A DNA stretch of 64,000 nucleotides from Porphyrobacter sp. Lineage in GTDB: Bacteria > Pseudomonadota > Alphaproteobacteria > Sphingomonadales > Sphingomonadaceae. Position numbers and translations under genes: made by a program. This document shows positions 51,372-60,167 of this stretch, piece by piece (positions within the stretch are counted from its first letter, which is position 1; the number at the start of each line of letters is the position of its first letter). The DNA lies in the NCBI GenBank assembly GCA_017744315.1, contig JAGIBN010000009.1:1-64000 (forward strand), given 5' to 3'. The notes beneath the pieces are model-generated. The model was given only the letters and a program-made list of their open reading frames with translations. It did no database searches and was not told the DNA's origin.

Positions 51372-52264
51372 ACGACGAAGACGAACACGAGGAACTGCTC
51401 GAAGACGTGCTCGAAGAGGCGCGCTCGGACGTCGTCGAGCATTTCGATGGCGAGTTCCCGATCGAGATCGAAGGTCTGCGCAACAGCTTCGGCACCCAGG
51501 TGATCCACGAGAATCTGTCGCTGAAGGTTCGGCGGGGAGAGATCCTGGGCGTGGTCGGCGGCTCGGGCACCGGCAAGTCGGTGCTGATGCGCTCGATCAT
51601 TGGCCTGCAGACCCCTGACGAGGGCGAGATCCGCGTGTTCGGCAAGAACACCATCGGCGTCATGCCGGACGAGGAAAGCTCGGTCCGCAGCCGCTGGGGC
51701 GTGCTGTTCCAGGGCGGGGCGCTGTTCTCGACCCTGACCGTGGCCGAAAACGTCGAAGTGCCGCTCAAGCAATTCTTCCCCGAGATCGACGCCGAACTGC
51801 GGCACGAGATCGCGCGCTACAAGGTGGTGATGAGCGGCCTGCCCGAAGAGGCGGCGGCCAAGTACCCGTCGGAGCTGTCGGGCGGCATGCGCAAGCGCGC
51901 CGGCCTCGCCCGTGCCCTGGCACTCGATCCGGAGCTGCTGTTTCTCGACGAACCGACCGCCGGTCTCGACCCGATCGGCGCGGCGATGTTCGATTCCCTG
52001 ACGCGCGAGTTGACCGATACCCTCGGCCTCACCGTGTTCCTGATCACCCACGATCTCGATACGCTCTATGCGATTTGCGATCGGGTGGCGGTCATTGCGG
52101 ACAAGGAAGTGATCGCGGTCGGCACCATTCCAGAGCTGCTCAAGACCGATCACCCCTGGATCCAGGAATATTTCAACGGGCCGCGCAGCCGCGCGGCGCA
52201 GGCAACCTCAGAAGCTCACGCGCGCGGGAAATCCGTGGACAAGGGCGCGGACGGAAAGGCATAG
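51368..52264 (+). CDS. mlaF: MlaF-type ABC ATPase
   Basis: 298 residues. An acidic N-terminal extension (about 1-25) is followed by a normal ABC domain: Walker A GGSGTGKS, Q-loop LFQGGALF, signature LSGGMRKRAGLA (a variant common in Mla ATPases), Walker B LLFLDEPTAGLD and the H-loop VFLITHDLD. It powers the lipid transporter with the STAS-fused permease upstream. The C-terminal tail (about 275-298) is basic and probably disordered. Coupled to mlaE by a 4-base overlap. Confidence 0.95.
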   Translation: MNDEDEHEELLEDVLEEARSDVVEHFDGEFPIEIEGLRNSFGTQVIHENLSLKVRRGEILGVVGGSGTGKSVLMRSIIGLQTPDEGEIRVFGKNTIGVMPDEESSVRSRWGVLFQGGALFSTLTVAENVEVPLKQFFPEIDAELRHEIARYKVVMSGLPEEAAAKYPSELSGGMRKRAGLARALALDPELLFLDEPTAGLDPIGAAMFDSLTRELTDTLGLTVFLITHDLDTLYAICDRVAVIADKEVIAVGTIPELLKTDHPWIQEYFNGPRSRAAQATSEAHARGKSVDKGADGKA

Positions 52265-52273
52265 GGCACGCCG

Positions 52274-53212
52274 ATGGAGACAAGAGCCAACTATGTCTGG
52301 GTCGGGGCTATCACCTTGACCCTGCTGGCCGTGGTGCTGGCGGCCATCGTCTGGATCGCCGGGCTCGGCGCCAACAGTCGCAAGGAATACGACATCTTCT
52401 TCCCGCAGTCGGTGGCGGGCCTTGCGCGTGGGTCAGGCGTGACCTTCCAGGGCGTCCCGGCCGGCCAGATCAGCCAGATCGAGCTGTGGAAGAAGGATCC
52501 CGAGTTCGTGCGCGTCCGCGTCCAGCTCGATCCGCAGATTCCCGTGCTCCAGGGCACGACCGCGACGATCTCCGCCAGCTTTACCGGCGTTTCGACGCTT
52601 TCGCTCAGCGGCGGCGCCAAGGGGCAGCCGCCGATCACCGAACCGGGGCCTGAAGGCGTGCCGGTGATCCCGGCAGAGCGTGGCGGTCTCGGCCAAATCC
52701 TCGCCAGCGCGCCGCTGCTGCTGGAGCGGCTGGCGACGCTGACCGACCGGCTCACCAAGCTACTTTCTGACGAGAACCAGGCTTCGATCACCGGCATCCT
52801 CGCCAACACCGACCGGATGAGCGCTCAGCTGTCCGACATGGCGCCCGAGCTCAAGGCGGCGCTGGTCGAACTGCAGGGCACGCTGGCCCAGTCCACCCGC
52901 ACGCTCAATGCGTTCGAGAAGACGCTCGCTTCGACCGACAGCCTGATCAATCGCGACGGCCAGAGCCTGGCTGCCGAACTGCGGACGACGATGCAGCGGG
53001 CGCAGGCCGCGGCCACGGCGCTCGAAGGGACGCTCAACGACACCCGCCCGGCCGCTCGCGAGCTGCAGCGCACGACGCTGCCGATCGCCAACGCGACGCT
53101 GCAGGATCTGCGGCGCACCAGCGAGGCCTTGCGTGCCGTGACCGAGCGGATCGACAACGGCGGCGCCGGTGCGCTCATCGGGGGCAACCGCCTGCCGGAC
53201 TACAAGCCATGA
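52274..53212 (+). CDS. mlaD: MlaD/MCE domain periplasmic lipid-binding protein
   Basis: 312 residues. One N-terminal membrane anchor (about 10-33), then an MCE domain (about 42-120; SVAGLARGSGVTFQGVPAGQI, GTTATISASFTGVSTLSL). The remainder (about 150-300) is a helical coiled-coil-like region rich in Ala, Leu and Thr, much longer than E. coli MlaD (183 residues) and similar to MCE proteins that build tubes. The complex should bridge the periplasm to shuttle phospholipid. It is followed by a lipoprotein whose start overlaps its stop. Confidence 0.93.
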   Translation: METRANYVWVGAITLTLLAVVLAAIVWIAGLGANSRKEYDIFFPQSVAGLARGSGVTFQGVPAGQISQIELWKKDPEFVRVRVQLDPQIPVLQGTTATISASFTGVSTLSLSGGAKGQPPITEPGPEGVPVIPAERGGLGQILASAPLLLERLATLTDRLTKLLSDENQASITGILANTDRMSAQLSDMAPELKAALVELQGTLAQSTRTLNAFEKTLASTDSLINRDGQSLAAELRTTMQRAQAAATALEGTLNDTRPAARELQRTTLPIANATLQDLRRTSEALRAVTERIDNGGAGALIGGNRLPDYKP

Positions 53213-53811
53213 GGGCCAAGGGAATGCACCACATGCTGAACAGGGGCCTGCTGGCCGCGATGCTGGCACTTCCGCTCGCGGGCTGCCTGAGCCTGGGCGG
53301 GGAAGTGCCCGATCAACTGCTGACCCTGACGCCGCAAAGCCCGGCTCCGGCCGGCACCACGGCGACGGGGCAGACCAAGACGGCCATCGTGATCATCGAG
53401 CCAGGCACCGATCAGCGCCTCAACGTGATGCGGGTGCCGGTGCAGATCGACGCTTCGAACATCGCCTATCTGAAAGACGCGACCTGGGTCGAAAAGCCCT
53501 CGCGCCTGTTCAGGGACCTGATCGCCGAGACCCTCCGCGCCAAGGGCAACAAGCTCGTGCTCAACGAGGGCGATCTGGGCCACGCGGCGGAGACAAGGCT
53601 CTCCGGCCAGCTGCTCGACATGGGTTACGATGTCGCCACCGCCAGCGCCGTGGTGCGTTTTGATGCGGTGCTGCAGATGCCTGACGGAACGGTCCGCTCG
53701 CGCCGCTTCGAGAGCCGCATTCCGGCAGCTGCCGATGCGGTAGCGGTTGGGCCTGCGCTCAACCAGGCGGCCAATCAGGTCGCCGGCGAAGTCGCGGCCT
53801 GGGTGGGGTGA
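53209..53811 (+). CDS. ABC-type transport auxiliary lipoprotein
   Basis: 200 residues, or about 192 if the ATG at 53233 is used (AAGGGA 9 bases upstream). The lipobox is Pro-Leu-Ala-Gly-Cys (about residue 26). The C-terminal two-thirds resemble the PqiC/DUF330-type auxiliary domain (VIIEPGTDQRLNVMRVPVQ, WVEKPSRLFRDLIAETL), which sits at the outer membrane beside MCE proteins. The 4-base overlap with mlaD makes a shared role in lipid transport likely. It converges with the ATP12 gene, one base between stops. Confidence 0.85.
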   Translation: MRAKGMHHMLNRGLLAAMLALPLAGCLSLGGEVPDQLLTLTPQSPAPAGTTATGQTKTAIVIIEPGTDQRLNVMRVPVQIDASNIAYLKDATWVEKPSRLFRDLIAETLRAKGNKLVLNEGDLGHAAETRLSGQLLDMGYDVATASAVVRFDAVLQMPDGTVRSRRFESRIPAAADAVAVGPALNQAANQVAGEVAAWVG

Positions 53812-53812
53812 T

Positions 53813-54508
53813 CTAGGCCTTAGCCATCCGGGCGAAGGCCGCTGCCGCCTCGAATGCGCTGAGCCGCCGCGCGCGCGCGTTCTCGGCCTCGAGGTCCCAA
53901 CCCCACAGTTCAGCCTGCCAGTCCTGCTCGCAGTTGGCTGCCGCAAACAGTGCTTGCGTATCCGCGCTATCCTCCAGCGCGGCTAGCGCCACGGTCAGCG
54001 AAGCGGCAATCGGAGTCATTGTACGCAGGGCGGCGAGCGAGAACTCGTCCAGCCCCTCCAACACGCCCTGCAACCGAGCGATCGTCGCCTCCGGCTGCGG
54101 CCGGTGCAGGATCCCGCTCACGCGGGTGAAATGGACGCCCCACCGCGCTTCCGCCGAAGCCAGCAGAGGCTCCCATAGCTCCAGCTGGCGGCGATACAGG
54201 TGCTCTTCGGGATCGGCGCGATAGCAAAGCGTGTCGGTTTCGGCATAGCCCAGCAGCTCGGCAATTGTCGCCGCGCGATCGGGACGGACCTGGTCGATTG
54301 CGAAGTCCGCCATATCGCGCAGGACGAAGCGGGCGGGGTCAACCTCTTCGCCTTGCCCGCGCCATTCCTCGGCCAGCGCCTCCGCCAGCGAGAGCGTCGG
54401 CACGACTTGCGCCCCACCGCCTTGAGTGCGGATCGGCCTGCCATCGAGGGTCACGCGAAACCCGCCCTCGGTCGCTTCAACGGCGACCTCTTTCCAGAAG
54501 CGCTTCAT
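53813..54508 (-). CDS. ATP12 family F1-ATPase assembly chaperone
   Basis: 231 residues from the ATG at 54508, which overlaps the upstream stop in ATGA. The start matches the family (MKRFWKEV...GFRVTLDGRPI), with TPLS-type LSLAEALAEEWRGQGEEVDP and the long C-terminal helical region (CEQDWQAELWGWD). Mitochondrial Atp12 stabilises the ATP synthase alpha subunit; alphaproteobacterial homologues are presumed to do the same. It ends the five-gene minus-strand operon that begins with crcB. Confidence 0.92.
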   Translation of the reverse strand: MKRFWKEVAVEATEGGFRVTLDGRPIRTQGGGAQVVPTLSLAEALAEEWRGQGEEVDPARFVLRDMADFAIDQVRPDRAATIAELLGYAETDTLCYRADPEEHLYRRQLELWEPLLASAEARWGVHFTRVSGILHRPQPEATIARLQGVLEGLDEFSLAALRTMTPIAASLTVALAALEDSADTQALFAAANCEQDWQAELWGWDLEAENARARRLSAFEAAAAFARMAKA

Positions 54509-54726
54509 TTCGAACGGCTGCTCCACTTGCGGGCCAGGAAATGCGGGACGAGGAACACTGCGAACAGGCCCACGAAAAGGAGCGGATAGCCGGTCCACTG
54601 CGGTAACGGCAGCCTCTCGGCGGTGATGAGCAGGCCGACCACGGCCATGGCCGCACCGATGAGCCGGGCGAGCGTGATCGCCATCCAGCGGGCGTGCGCC
54701 GCTTCGTCGCTGACAGGCTCAGGCAT
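54505..54726 (-). CDS. small two-helix membrane protein
   Basis: 73 residues from the ATG at 54726, two hydrophobic helices (about 17-36 and 44-63) and a basic end. It overlaps the HAD phosphatase stop by 8 bases and the ATP12 start by 4. No function is assignable, though its fixed position before the ATP12 gene suggests a conserved sphingomonad cluster. Confidence 0.7.
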   Translation of the reverse strand: MPEPVSDEAAHARWMAITLARLIGAAMAVVGLLITAERLPLPQWTGYPLLFVGLFAVFLVPHFLARKWSSRSK

Positions 54727-55375
54727 TCAGCAAGTCTCCGAGTTGCGCAGGCGTTTCGGCGACCGCTTCGGCCCCGGCAGCGATCAGTTCTTCCGGTGCG
54801 TGATAGCCCCAGGCCACGCCGATCGCGCGGCAGTCGGCAGAACGGGCCATGTCGATGTCGAAAACGGTGTCGCCGATCATGACCGTGTCGGCAGGCGTAG
54901 CGAGCGCATCGGCCATCGCGGCTTCAAGCATTGCGGGGTGCGGCTTCGACGGATGCCGGTCGGCCGTCTGCAAGGTCAGGAACAGATCGAACACGCCGTG
55001 GGTCTGGAGGCATGAGCGCAGACCCCGGTCGGACTTGCCGGTCGCGACGCCAAGAAGCCATCCGTCCACTCGCAGTCGCGCGAGAAGCGCGGGAATGCCT
55101 TCGAACAGCGGTTCATGCAGCGTGCCGTCCAGCCGGGCGCCGCGAAAGGCGGTCTTGTAGGCCTCCACCGCGTTCGCCTGGATTTCGGCCGAGGCGTCCG
55201 GCGCAAGGCGCGCGATCGCTTGCGGCAGGCTCAACCCCACGCTGCGGCGAACGTGGTGCAAGTCCGGCGTGGGCAGGCCGGCCTCGCCAAAAGCGGTGAG
55301 CATCGCCTTGCACACCGCGGCCTGCCCATCGCTGAGCGTGCCGTCGCAGTCGAATACGGCCAGGCGGACGGTCAC
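54719..55375 (-). CDS. HAD hydrolase, phosphoglycolate-phosphatase-like
   Basis: 218 residues from a GTG at 55375 that overlaps the pseudouridine synthase stop. HAD motif I is FDCDGTLSDG, motif II lies in GVATGKS, motif III is the Lys in SKPHPAML, and motif IV is MIGDTVFDID. A helical cap lies between motifs I and II (subfamily IA). Gph-like enzymes remove phosphate from phosphoglycolate, but other small phosphoesters are possible. It is coupled to its neighbours by overlaps on both sides. Confidence 0.9.
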   Translation of the reverse strand: MTVRLAVFDCDGTLSDGQAAVCKAMLTAFGEAGLPTPDLHHVRRSVGLSLPQAIARLAPDASAEIQANAVEAYKTAFRGARLDGTLHEPLFEGIPALLARLRVDGWLLGVATGKSDRGLRSCLQTHGVFDLFLTLQTADRHPSKPHPAMLEAAMADALATPADTVMIGDTVFDIDMARSADCRAIGVAWGYHAPEELIAAGAEAVAETPAQLGDLLNA

Positions 55376-56487
55376 TTGCTGCCCTTCCGCGTCGGCGCTC
55401 CACGATTGCGTCGCTCGCCCTTGCGGGCCTTGCGGTACTGCTTGGCATGCTGGCGTGCGGCCTGCTTCTTCGCTTCGCGCGAGGGTGGAGGCGGGCCCTT
55501 CTCGGGCTCTGCCTTGCTGGCTGCCGGATCGAATCCGAGCTGCTCCATGCTCGCGGCAAAGTGTTCGGGCAGCTCGGCTGTCGTGTCGAGCTTGCTGCCG
55601 CCAGGTGCGTCGATGATCAGGCGGCGTGCGTGGAGGTGCATCTTGCGGCTGATCGATCCGGTCAGGAACGCGTCCTGCCCGCCGTACTTGCCGTCACCCA
55701 CGATCGGGTGCCCGATGGCGGCGAGGTGGACGCGCAGCTGGTGGGTGCGGCCGGTCAGCGGCTCCAGCTCGACCCAGGCGGCGCGATTGCCGGCGCGGTC
55801 GATCACGCGATAGCGCGTCTTGGCGGCCTGGCCGTTCTCGGTATCGACATGCATCTTCTCGCCGCCCGTCCCGGGTTGCTTGGCGAGCGGTGCGTCGATC
55901 GTGCCTTCATCGACATCGGGAACCCCGACGACCAGTGCCCAATAGATCTTCTTCGCCGACCGGCCCGAGAATCGCTTGGAGAAGAATGCAGCGCTACCCG
56001 GGGTGCGGGCAATCAGCAGCACCCCGCTGGTATCCTTGTCGAGCCGATGGACCAGGCGCGGGCGCGGTTCCTCTTCGTCGGCAAAAGCATCGAGCAGCGC
56101 ATCGACATGCATGTGCGTGCCGGTGCCGCCCTGCGTGGCGAGGCCCGGGGGCTTGTTGAGCACGAGGGCCGCGTCAGTACGATGGATCAGCATCGCCTCG
56201 GCCTGCTCGAGCTGTTCGGGGGTGGGCTTGCGCCGCTTGGGCTTCGGCTTGTCGGTCGATTCGCCGCCCGGGGGGACGCGCAGGACCTGGCCTGCCGAGA
56301 GCCTGTCTTCCGGACGCGCGCGCTTGCCGTCGACCCGAACCTGGCCGGTCCGTGCCCAGCGCGAAACGGTGGCGAATCCGATTTGCGGCAGATGGCGCTT
56401 GAACCACCGATCGAGACGGACGCCTTCATCGTCCTCGCCAACAGTGAACTGGCGGACGCCGGGAGGGGGCGGGGTGTTCTCGCTCAT
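55372..56487 (-). CDS. RluA-family pseudouridine synthase with basic C-terminal tail
   Basis: 371 residues from the ATG at 56487, overlapping the crcB stop. An S4 RNA-binding domain (about 18-75; VRLDRWFKRHLPQIGFATVS) precedes the catalytic domain (about 98-300). The catalytic Asp is in RLVHRLDKDTSG, with later motifs LTGRTHQLRVHLA and GDGKYGG. The last 40 or so residues are strongly basic (many Lys/Arg), an extension not found in E. coli RluC. Family members modify 23S rRNA uridines; the site (RluC- or RluD-like) cannot be settled here. Confidence 0.93.
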   Translation of the reverse strand: MSENTPPPPGVRQFTVGEDDEGVRLDRWFKRHLPQIGFATVSRWARTGQVRVDGKRARPEDRLSAGQVLRVPPGGESTDKPKPKRRKPTPEQLEQAEAMLIHRTDAALVLNKPPGLATQGGTGTHMHVDALLDAFADEEEPRPRLVHRLDKDTSGVLLIARTPGSAAFFSKRFSGRSAKKIYWALVVGVPDVDEGTIDAPLAKQPGTGGEKMHVDTENGQAAKTRYRVIDRAGNRAAWVELEPLTGRTHQLRVHLAAIGHPIVGDGKYGGQDAFLTGSISRKMHLHARRLIIDAPGGSKLDTTAELPEHFAASMEQLGFDPAASKAEPEKGPPPPSREAKKQAARQHAKQYRKARKGERRNRGAPTRKGSK

Positions 56488-56891
56488 GCCGTCAGCCTCA
56501 TCACGATCAGCCCAAGGTAGAGCGCGGTCAACCCGGCGAGGACCGAGACGGCGGCATAGACGAAGGCATGTCCGGCCTGCCCACGTTCCACCAGCATCAT
56601 CATCTCGAGGCTGAACGCCGAAAATGTAGTGAAACCGCCGAGCACGCCGACTCCGAGAAGCAGGCGCATCGGCTCTCCGCTCTGCCCATACCGGGCGAGC
56701 CATCCTGCAAGCACGCCCATGGCCATGCTGCCGACGACATTGATGATAAGCGTTGCCCAGGGGAACGCCGTCACGGCCTGCACGCCGAGCCAGTGGGTTA
56801 TCCCGCGCCCGGCTTGATAACGGAGGACGGAGCCAATAGCGCCGCCGAGAGCGACATGGGCCGAAGCGATGAGCGGGGAGGGGGGCGACAT
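56484..56891 (-). CDS. crcB: fluoride channel CrcB/FluC
   Basis: 135 residues, four transmembrane helices. The Fluc signature is present: GGAIGSVLRY near 16-25, INVVGSMAMG near 50-59 and LGGFTTFSAFSLE near 84-96, the last containing the Phe and Thr/Ser residues lining the fluoride path. It forms a dual-topology dimer that lets fluoride leave the cell. It is the promoter-proximal gene of a tight operon. I looked upstream for the fluoride riboswitch pattern and did not find it. Confidence 0.94.
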   Translation of the reverse strand: MSPPSPLIASAHVALGGAIGSVLRYQAGRGITHWLGVQAVTAFPWATLIINVVGSMAMGVLAGWLARYGQSGEPMRLLLGVGVLGGFTTFSAFSLEMMMLVERGQAGHAFVYAAVSVLAGLTALYLGLIVMRLTA

Positions 56892-57094
56892 GCGGGCCGC
56901 CTTAGCGCCGACACCCCCCGTCCGTAAATGCTGACTGGCAAACTTGCGTTGTGTGCCGCTTTGGACTATCGGCGCCGTCGTTCGAGCCGGACCGTGAGGA
57001 TTCGGCCCGTGATTCTATTACAGTTCCTATGGTGCAACCCGCTTTGATCTCGCGGGCTCTCCCGGTCCGAATTTGAAAGAGGTGGCTTTAATTT

Positions 57095-57301
57095 ATGCAG
57101 ATCATGGTCCGCGATAACAATGTCGAGCAGGCCCTGCGCGCGCTCAAGAAGAAGCTGCAGCGTGAAGGCGTTTATCGCGAGATGAAGCTGCGCCGCCACT
57201 ACGAAAAGCCGAGCGAAAAGCGCGCCCGTGAAAAGGCCGCTGCTGTCCGTCGCGCCCGCAAGCTGGAGCGCAAGCGGATGGAGCGCGACGGGGTAAAGTA
57301 A
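57095..57301 (+). CDS. rpsU: 30S ribosomal protein S21
   Basis: 68 residues, the family size. It begins [20 protein letters not shown] and ends in a very basic helix ([19 protein letters not shown]). S21 helps the ribosome engage the anti-Shine-Dalgarno region. AGAGGTGG lies about 10 bases before the ATG. A strong Rho-independent terminator follows 38 bases after the stop, so it is a single-gene unit. Confidence 0.97.
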   Translation: MQIMVRDNNVEQALRALKKKLQREGVYREMKLRRHYEKPSEKRAREKAAAVRRARKLERKRMERDGVK

Positions 57302-57339
57302 GCCTCGTTGCTTGCGACTCTATTGTAGCTAAGCCAAAG

Positions 57340-57368
57340 GGGCGTGGGGTTGATACCCGCGCCCTTTT
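57340..57368 (+). terminator. Rho-independent terminator of rpsU
   Basis: GGGCGTGGG (57340-57348) pairs with CCCGCGCCC (57356-57364), one T-G wobble, loop GTTGATA, followed by TTTT (57365-57368). It lies 20 bases upstream of the FKBP start, so that gene must have its own start signal or rely on read-through. Confidence 0.8.
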
Positions 57369-57388
57369 CGCATTCAGGATACCCAGTC

Positions 57389-57991
57389 ATGGCTGAAGTC
57401 ACTCGCGTTCCGTTGAAGCCGCTTTCCCGTGGCTCGCTCCTGATGCTGTTCATCGGTATCCTGCTTGGCCTGGCGATTGCCGGCGGCATTGCTTGGTTCA
57501 CCGCCCCGGCGGGTGTCGATGTCGAAGAAGTCGTCGCGGGCAAGGGTGACCACCCGAAGGAAAGCGACGTGGTCTTCGTCCACTACACCGGCAAGCTGAA
57601 GGACGGCACGGTGTTCGACAAGTCGCAGGACATTCCGCTGCCGGTCGAAGGCATCCTGCCCAAGGGTACCCCGCTGCCGCTGCAGAACATGCTCCCGGGT
57701 TTCCGCGAAGGCATGCTGGAGATGCAGAAGGGCGGCAAGTACGTCCTGACGATCCCGGCAGAGAAGGCTTACGGCGCCAACCCGCCTCCGGGATCGCCGA
57801 TCCCGGCCAACGCCGACCTGACATTCGATATCGAACTGGTCGACTTCATGCCGATGGCCGAAGCTGAGCGCCGCATCCAGCAGCTGCAGATGATGATGAT
57901 GCAGCAGCAGCAACAGCAGGGTGGCGCTGCCGCCGGCGAGGGCGCTGGCGTGCAGGCTCCGGTCCCGGCACCGGCTCCCACCCCGCAATAA
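57389..57991 (+). CDS. membrane-anchored FKBP-type peptidyl-prolyl isomerase
   Basis: 200 residues from the ATG at 57389. One membrane helix (about 15-38) puts the FKBP domain (about 48-155) in the periplasm. FKBP features include VVFVHYTGKLKDGTVFDKS, LPGFREGMLEMQKGGKYVLTIP and AYGANPPPGSPIPANADLTFDIELVD. The C-terminal 45 residues are unusual: a Met/Gln-rich helix (four Met, then six Gln) followed by an Ala/Pro/Val tail. It likely assists folding of exported proteins. A strong hairpin follows the stop. Confidence 0.92.
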   Translation: MAEVTRVPLKPLSRGSLLMLFIGILLGLAIAGGIAWFTAPAGVDVEEVVAGKGDHPKESDVVFVHYTGKLKDGTVFDKSQDIPLPVEGILPKGTPLPLQNMLPGFREGMLEMQKGGKYVLTIPAEKAYGANPPPGSPIPANADLTFDIELVDFMPMAEAERRIQQLQMMMMQQQQQQGGAAAGEGAGVQAPVPAPAPTPQ

Positions 57992-58002
57992 TGCAAAATT
58001 CA

Positions 58003-58028
58003 GTCCGGCCCCTCTCGCGGGGCCGGAC
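58003..58028 (+). terminator. terminator-like hairpin after the FKBP gene
   Basis: GTCCGGCCCC (58003-58012) pairs perfectly with GGGGCCGGAC (58019-58028) around TCTCGC, 12 bases after the stop. Only GATTTC follows, so the U run is weak. Confidence 0.6.
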
Positions 58029-58112
58029 GATTTCACCGGGTCCTCACGAATTGCTCATGTAATTCGTGAGTTTTGGGGTCATTAACGGCTTCTCGAAACA
58101 GGAGGGGGCGGC

Positions 58113-59855
58113 ATGACCGAACAGACTGCGTCAGGCGATTACGCCGACGTTTCCGGCGCAACCGATACGGCTTCGCTGCAAGACTGGCCACTGCGCCCCT
58201 GGATCCTCGCTGGCCTGCTGGGCCTGGCCGGGCTCCTGATTCACTTTGCCACCAAGGATAACGAGCAAGTCGCCTGGCGCATGGCGCTTGCCGGGTTCTT
58301 GTTCTTTGGACCGATCGCCGCGGCTTTCACGCTCGAACGGGAACGCTGGAAGGAACCCGCGATTTTCGCGGTGTTGGTGGGATTCGTCATGGCCGGACTT
58401 TCGTGGCGGGCGGTGCGCTACGGCGAATACCTGCCCGATGAGCAATATGGCTTCGCCGCTGGTGTGGTGGCCACGGCGCTGGCGCTGCCGCTGTTCCAGG
58501 CCGGTTTCCACCGCCGACGCTTCAAGACGCCCTACAGCGAGATTTACGGCCACGTCTGGACCGACGCGATCAGCGCGGCCGGGGCGCTGGCGTTCACGGG
58601 CCTGTCGTGGCTGGTGCTCTTGCTGATGTCCGAGCTGTTCCGCCTGCTCAAGATCGACCTTCTGCACGATCTGATGGACAAGGAGTGGTTCGGTTGGACC
58701 TTCTCTGGCCTCGCCGCTGGCGCAGCGCTGGGCACGATCCGCAACCAGCTCAAGGTGCTGGCGACAATGCAGACGGTCGTACTCTTGGTGGCGTCGCTGC
58801 TCGCGGTGCCTCTGGCGGTCGGCCTAGTCGTGTTTTTGCTCGCGACGGCGGTCTCTGGTCCGCAGGTGCTATGGGACGCCACTCGCAGCGCGACGCCGCT
58901 GCTGCTCGCCTGCGCGGCGGGATCGTTCGTGCTCACCAACGCGATCGCACGTCAGGACGACGCGGCGATGACGCGGTCACCGGTCATGCGCATTGCAGGC
59001 CTGGTGCTCGCCGCTGTGATCCTGCCGTTGGCGGTGTTCGCTGCGTTCTCGATGGGCTTGCGTCTCAATCAGTACGGTCTAGCGCCCGAGCGGCTTTGGG
59101 GGCTTGTCGCCATCATCGTCGCCTGTGTTTGCGGCGTAGCCTATTGGGTCGCAATCGTTCGGGGCCGCAAAGGGGAGTGGCCGGCGCAGATTCGCTCGGC
59201 GACCTTCAACTTCGCTCTTTTCGTCTGCGGCCTGGCCGTCTTTCTCGCGCTGCCAATCCTCAACTTCGGCGCGATCTCGACGCGCAGCCAGGTGGCAAGA
59301 CTGGAAAGCGGACGCGTAAGCCCCGAGAAGTTCGACTTCGCCGCCCTGCGCTGGGACTTCGGAGAACCCGGTAAGAGGGCGCTGCAGAAGCTGGCGAAGA
59401 GCACAGACCCCGTGATCCAGGAACTGGCCCGAACCGAACTCGCACAGAACGCCCGGCGCTACGTTTTCGATACGGAGCGGCCAAACAAGATACGGAGCGA
59501 TTTCAACTTGCGGGTCCAGCCGGAAGATCCGGCGCTTCGCAAGCTTGTCCTCGATTACCTGGTCGCCAATCCCCATGATTGCAGCGAAAGCTGTGTTGCG
59601 ATTGAGCTGGATACTCAATCGGACGGGTCTCACCTGATTGCGCTTGTCGCAGGCAACAGTTGGTCGCCTTTGGTCCTGCCGGAAAGCTCAACCATGGGCC
59701 TCGCCGCCGCCTACGCGATTCCTGGACCGCTCGCGCCTTTGACGCCAGAATCGACTGTCGAAATCCGTTCGGTGCCGCGCCGCTACATCTTCGTCGACGG
59801 CAAGCCGATTGGCGAAGCTCTCGACGACCTTGAAGGTCGCCTCGCACCCCGCTAA
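58113..59855 (+). CDS. DUF4153 family membrane protein
   Basis: 580 residues: about eleven transmembrane helices (about 28-400) and a soluble C-terminal domain (about 410-580) with two Cys in HDCSESC. The helical part matches DUF4153 (WTDAISAAGALAFTGLSWLVL, LKIDLLHDLMDKEWFGW). The role of the family is unknown. A gene-specific promoter should lie in 58029-58112, since a hairpin ends the preceding unit. GatC follows 9 bases after the stop. Confidence 0.85.
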   Translation: MTEQTASGDYADVSGATDTASLQDWPLRPWILAGLLGLAGLLIHFATKDNEQVAWRMALAGFLFFGPIAAAFTLERERWKEPAIFAVLVGFVMAGLSWRAVRYGEYLPDEQYGFAAGVVATALALPLFQAGFHRRRFKTPYSEIYGHVWTDAISAAGALAFTGLSWLVLLLMSELFRLLKIDLLHDLMDKEWFGWTFSGLAAGAALGTIRNQLKVLATMQTVVLLVASLLAVPLAVGLVVFLLATAVSGPQVLWDATRSATPLLLACAAGSFVLTNAIARQDDAAMTRSPVMRIAGLVLAAVILPLAVFAAFSMGLRLNQYGLAPERLWGLVAIIVACVCGVAYWVAIVRGRKGEWPAQIRSATFNFALFVCGLAVFLALPILNFGAISTRSQVARLESGRVSPEKFDFAALRWDFGEPGKRALQKLAKSTDPVIQELARTELAQNARRYVFDTERPNKIRSDFNLRVQPEDPALRKLVLDYLVANPHDCSESCVAIELDTQSDGSHLIALVAGNSWSPLVLPESSTMGLAAAYAIPGPLAPLTPESTVEIRSVPRRYIFVDGKPIGEALDDLEGRLAPR

Positions 59856-59864
59856 CGCGCGGGG

Positions 59865-60167
59865 ATGTCTGTCACACGCGAAACCGTGGCGAAAATCGCC
59901 TCCCTGGCGCGCATCCGCATGGGCGAGCAGGAGCTCGACCGGATGGTGCCCGAATTGAATGGGATCCTTGAGTGGGTCGAACAGCTGGGGGAGGTCGACT
60001 GCTCCGGCGTCGAGCCGATGACCGCGGTGATCCCGCAAAAGCTGCGCCTGCGCGATGACGTGGTCGATGCCGACCCGCTCACCGGCGGCGGCGTGCGGGA
60101 CGAGGTGCTGGCCAACGCGCCTGCCCCCGAACATGGCTTTTTTGGCGTGCCGAAGGTGATCGAATAA
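59865..60167 (+). CDS. gatC: Asp/Glu-tRNA amidotransferase subunit C
   Basis: 100 residues with the GatC pattern: [32 protein letters not shown], then the C-terminal RDDVV and FFGVPKVIE. GatC is a small belt that clamps GatA to GatB. Together they convert Glu-tRNA-Gln and Asp-tRNA-Asn to the amidated forms in organisms lacking GlnRS or AsnRS. Its stop TAA overlaps the gatA start (TAATGA). Confidence 0.96.
   Translation: MSVTRETVAKIASLARIRMGEQELDRMVPELNGILEWVEQLGEVDCSGVEPMTAVIPQKLRLRDDVVDADPLTGGGVRDEVLANAPAPEHGFFGVPKVIE

Noticed and set aside
56892-57094. Fluoride riboswitch before crcB
   Set aside because: The conserved riboswitch sequence blocks were not found in the upstream region on the crcB strand.
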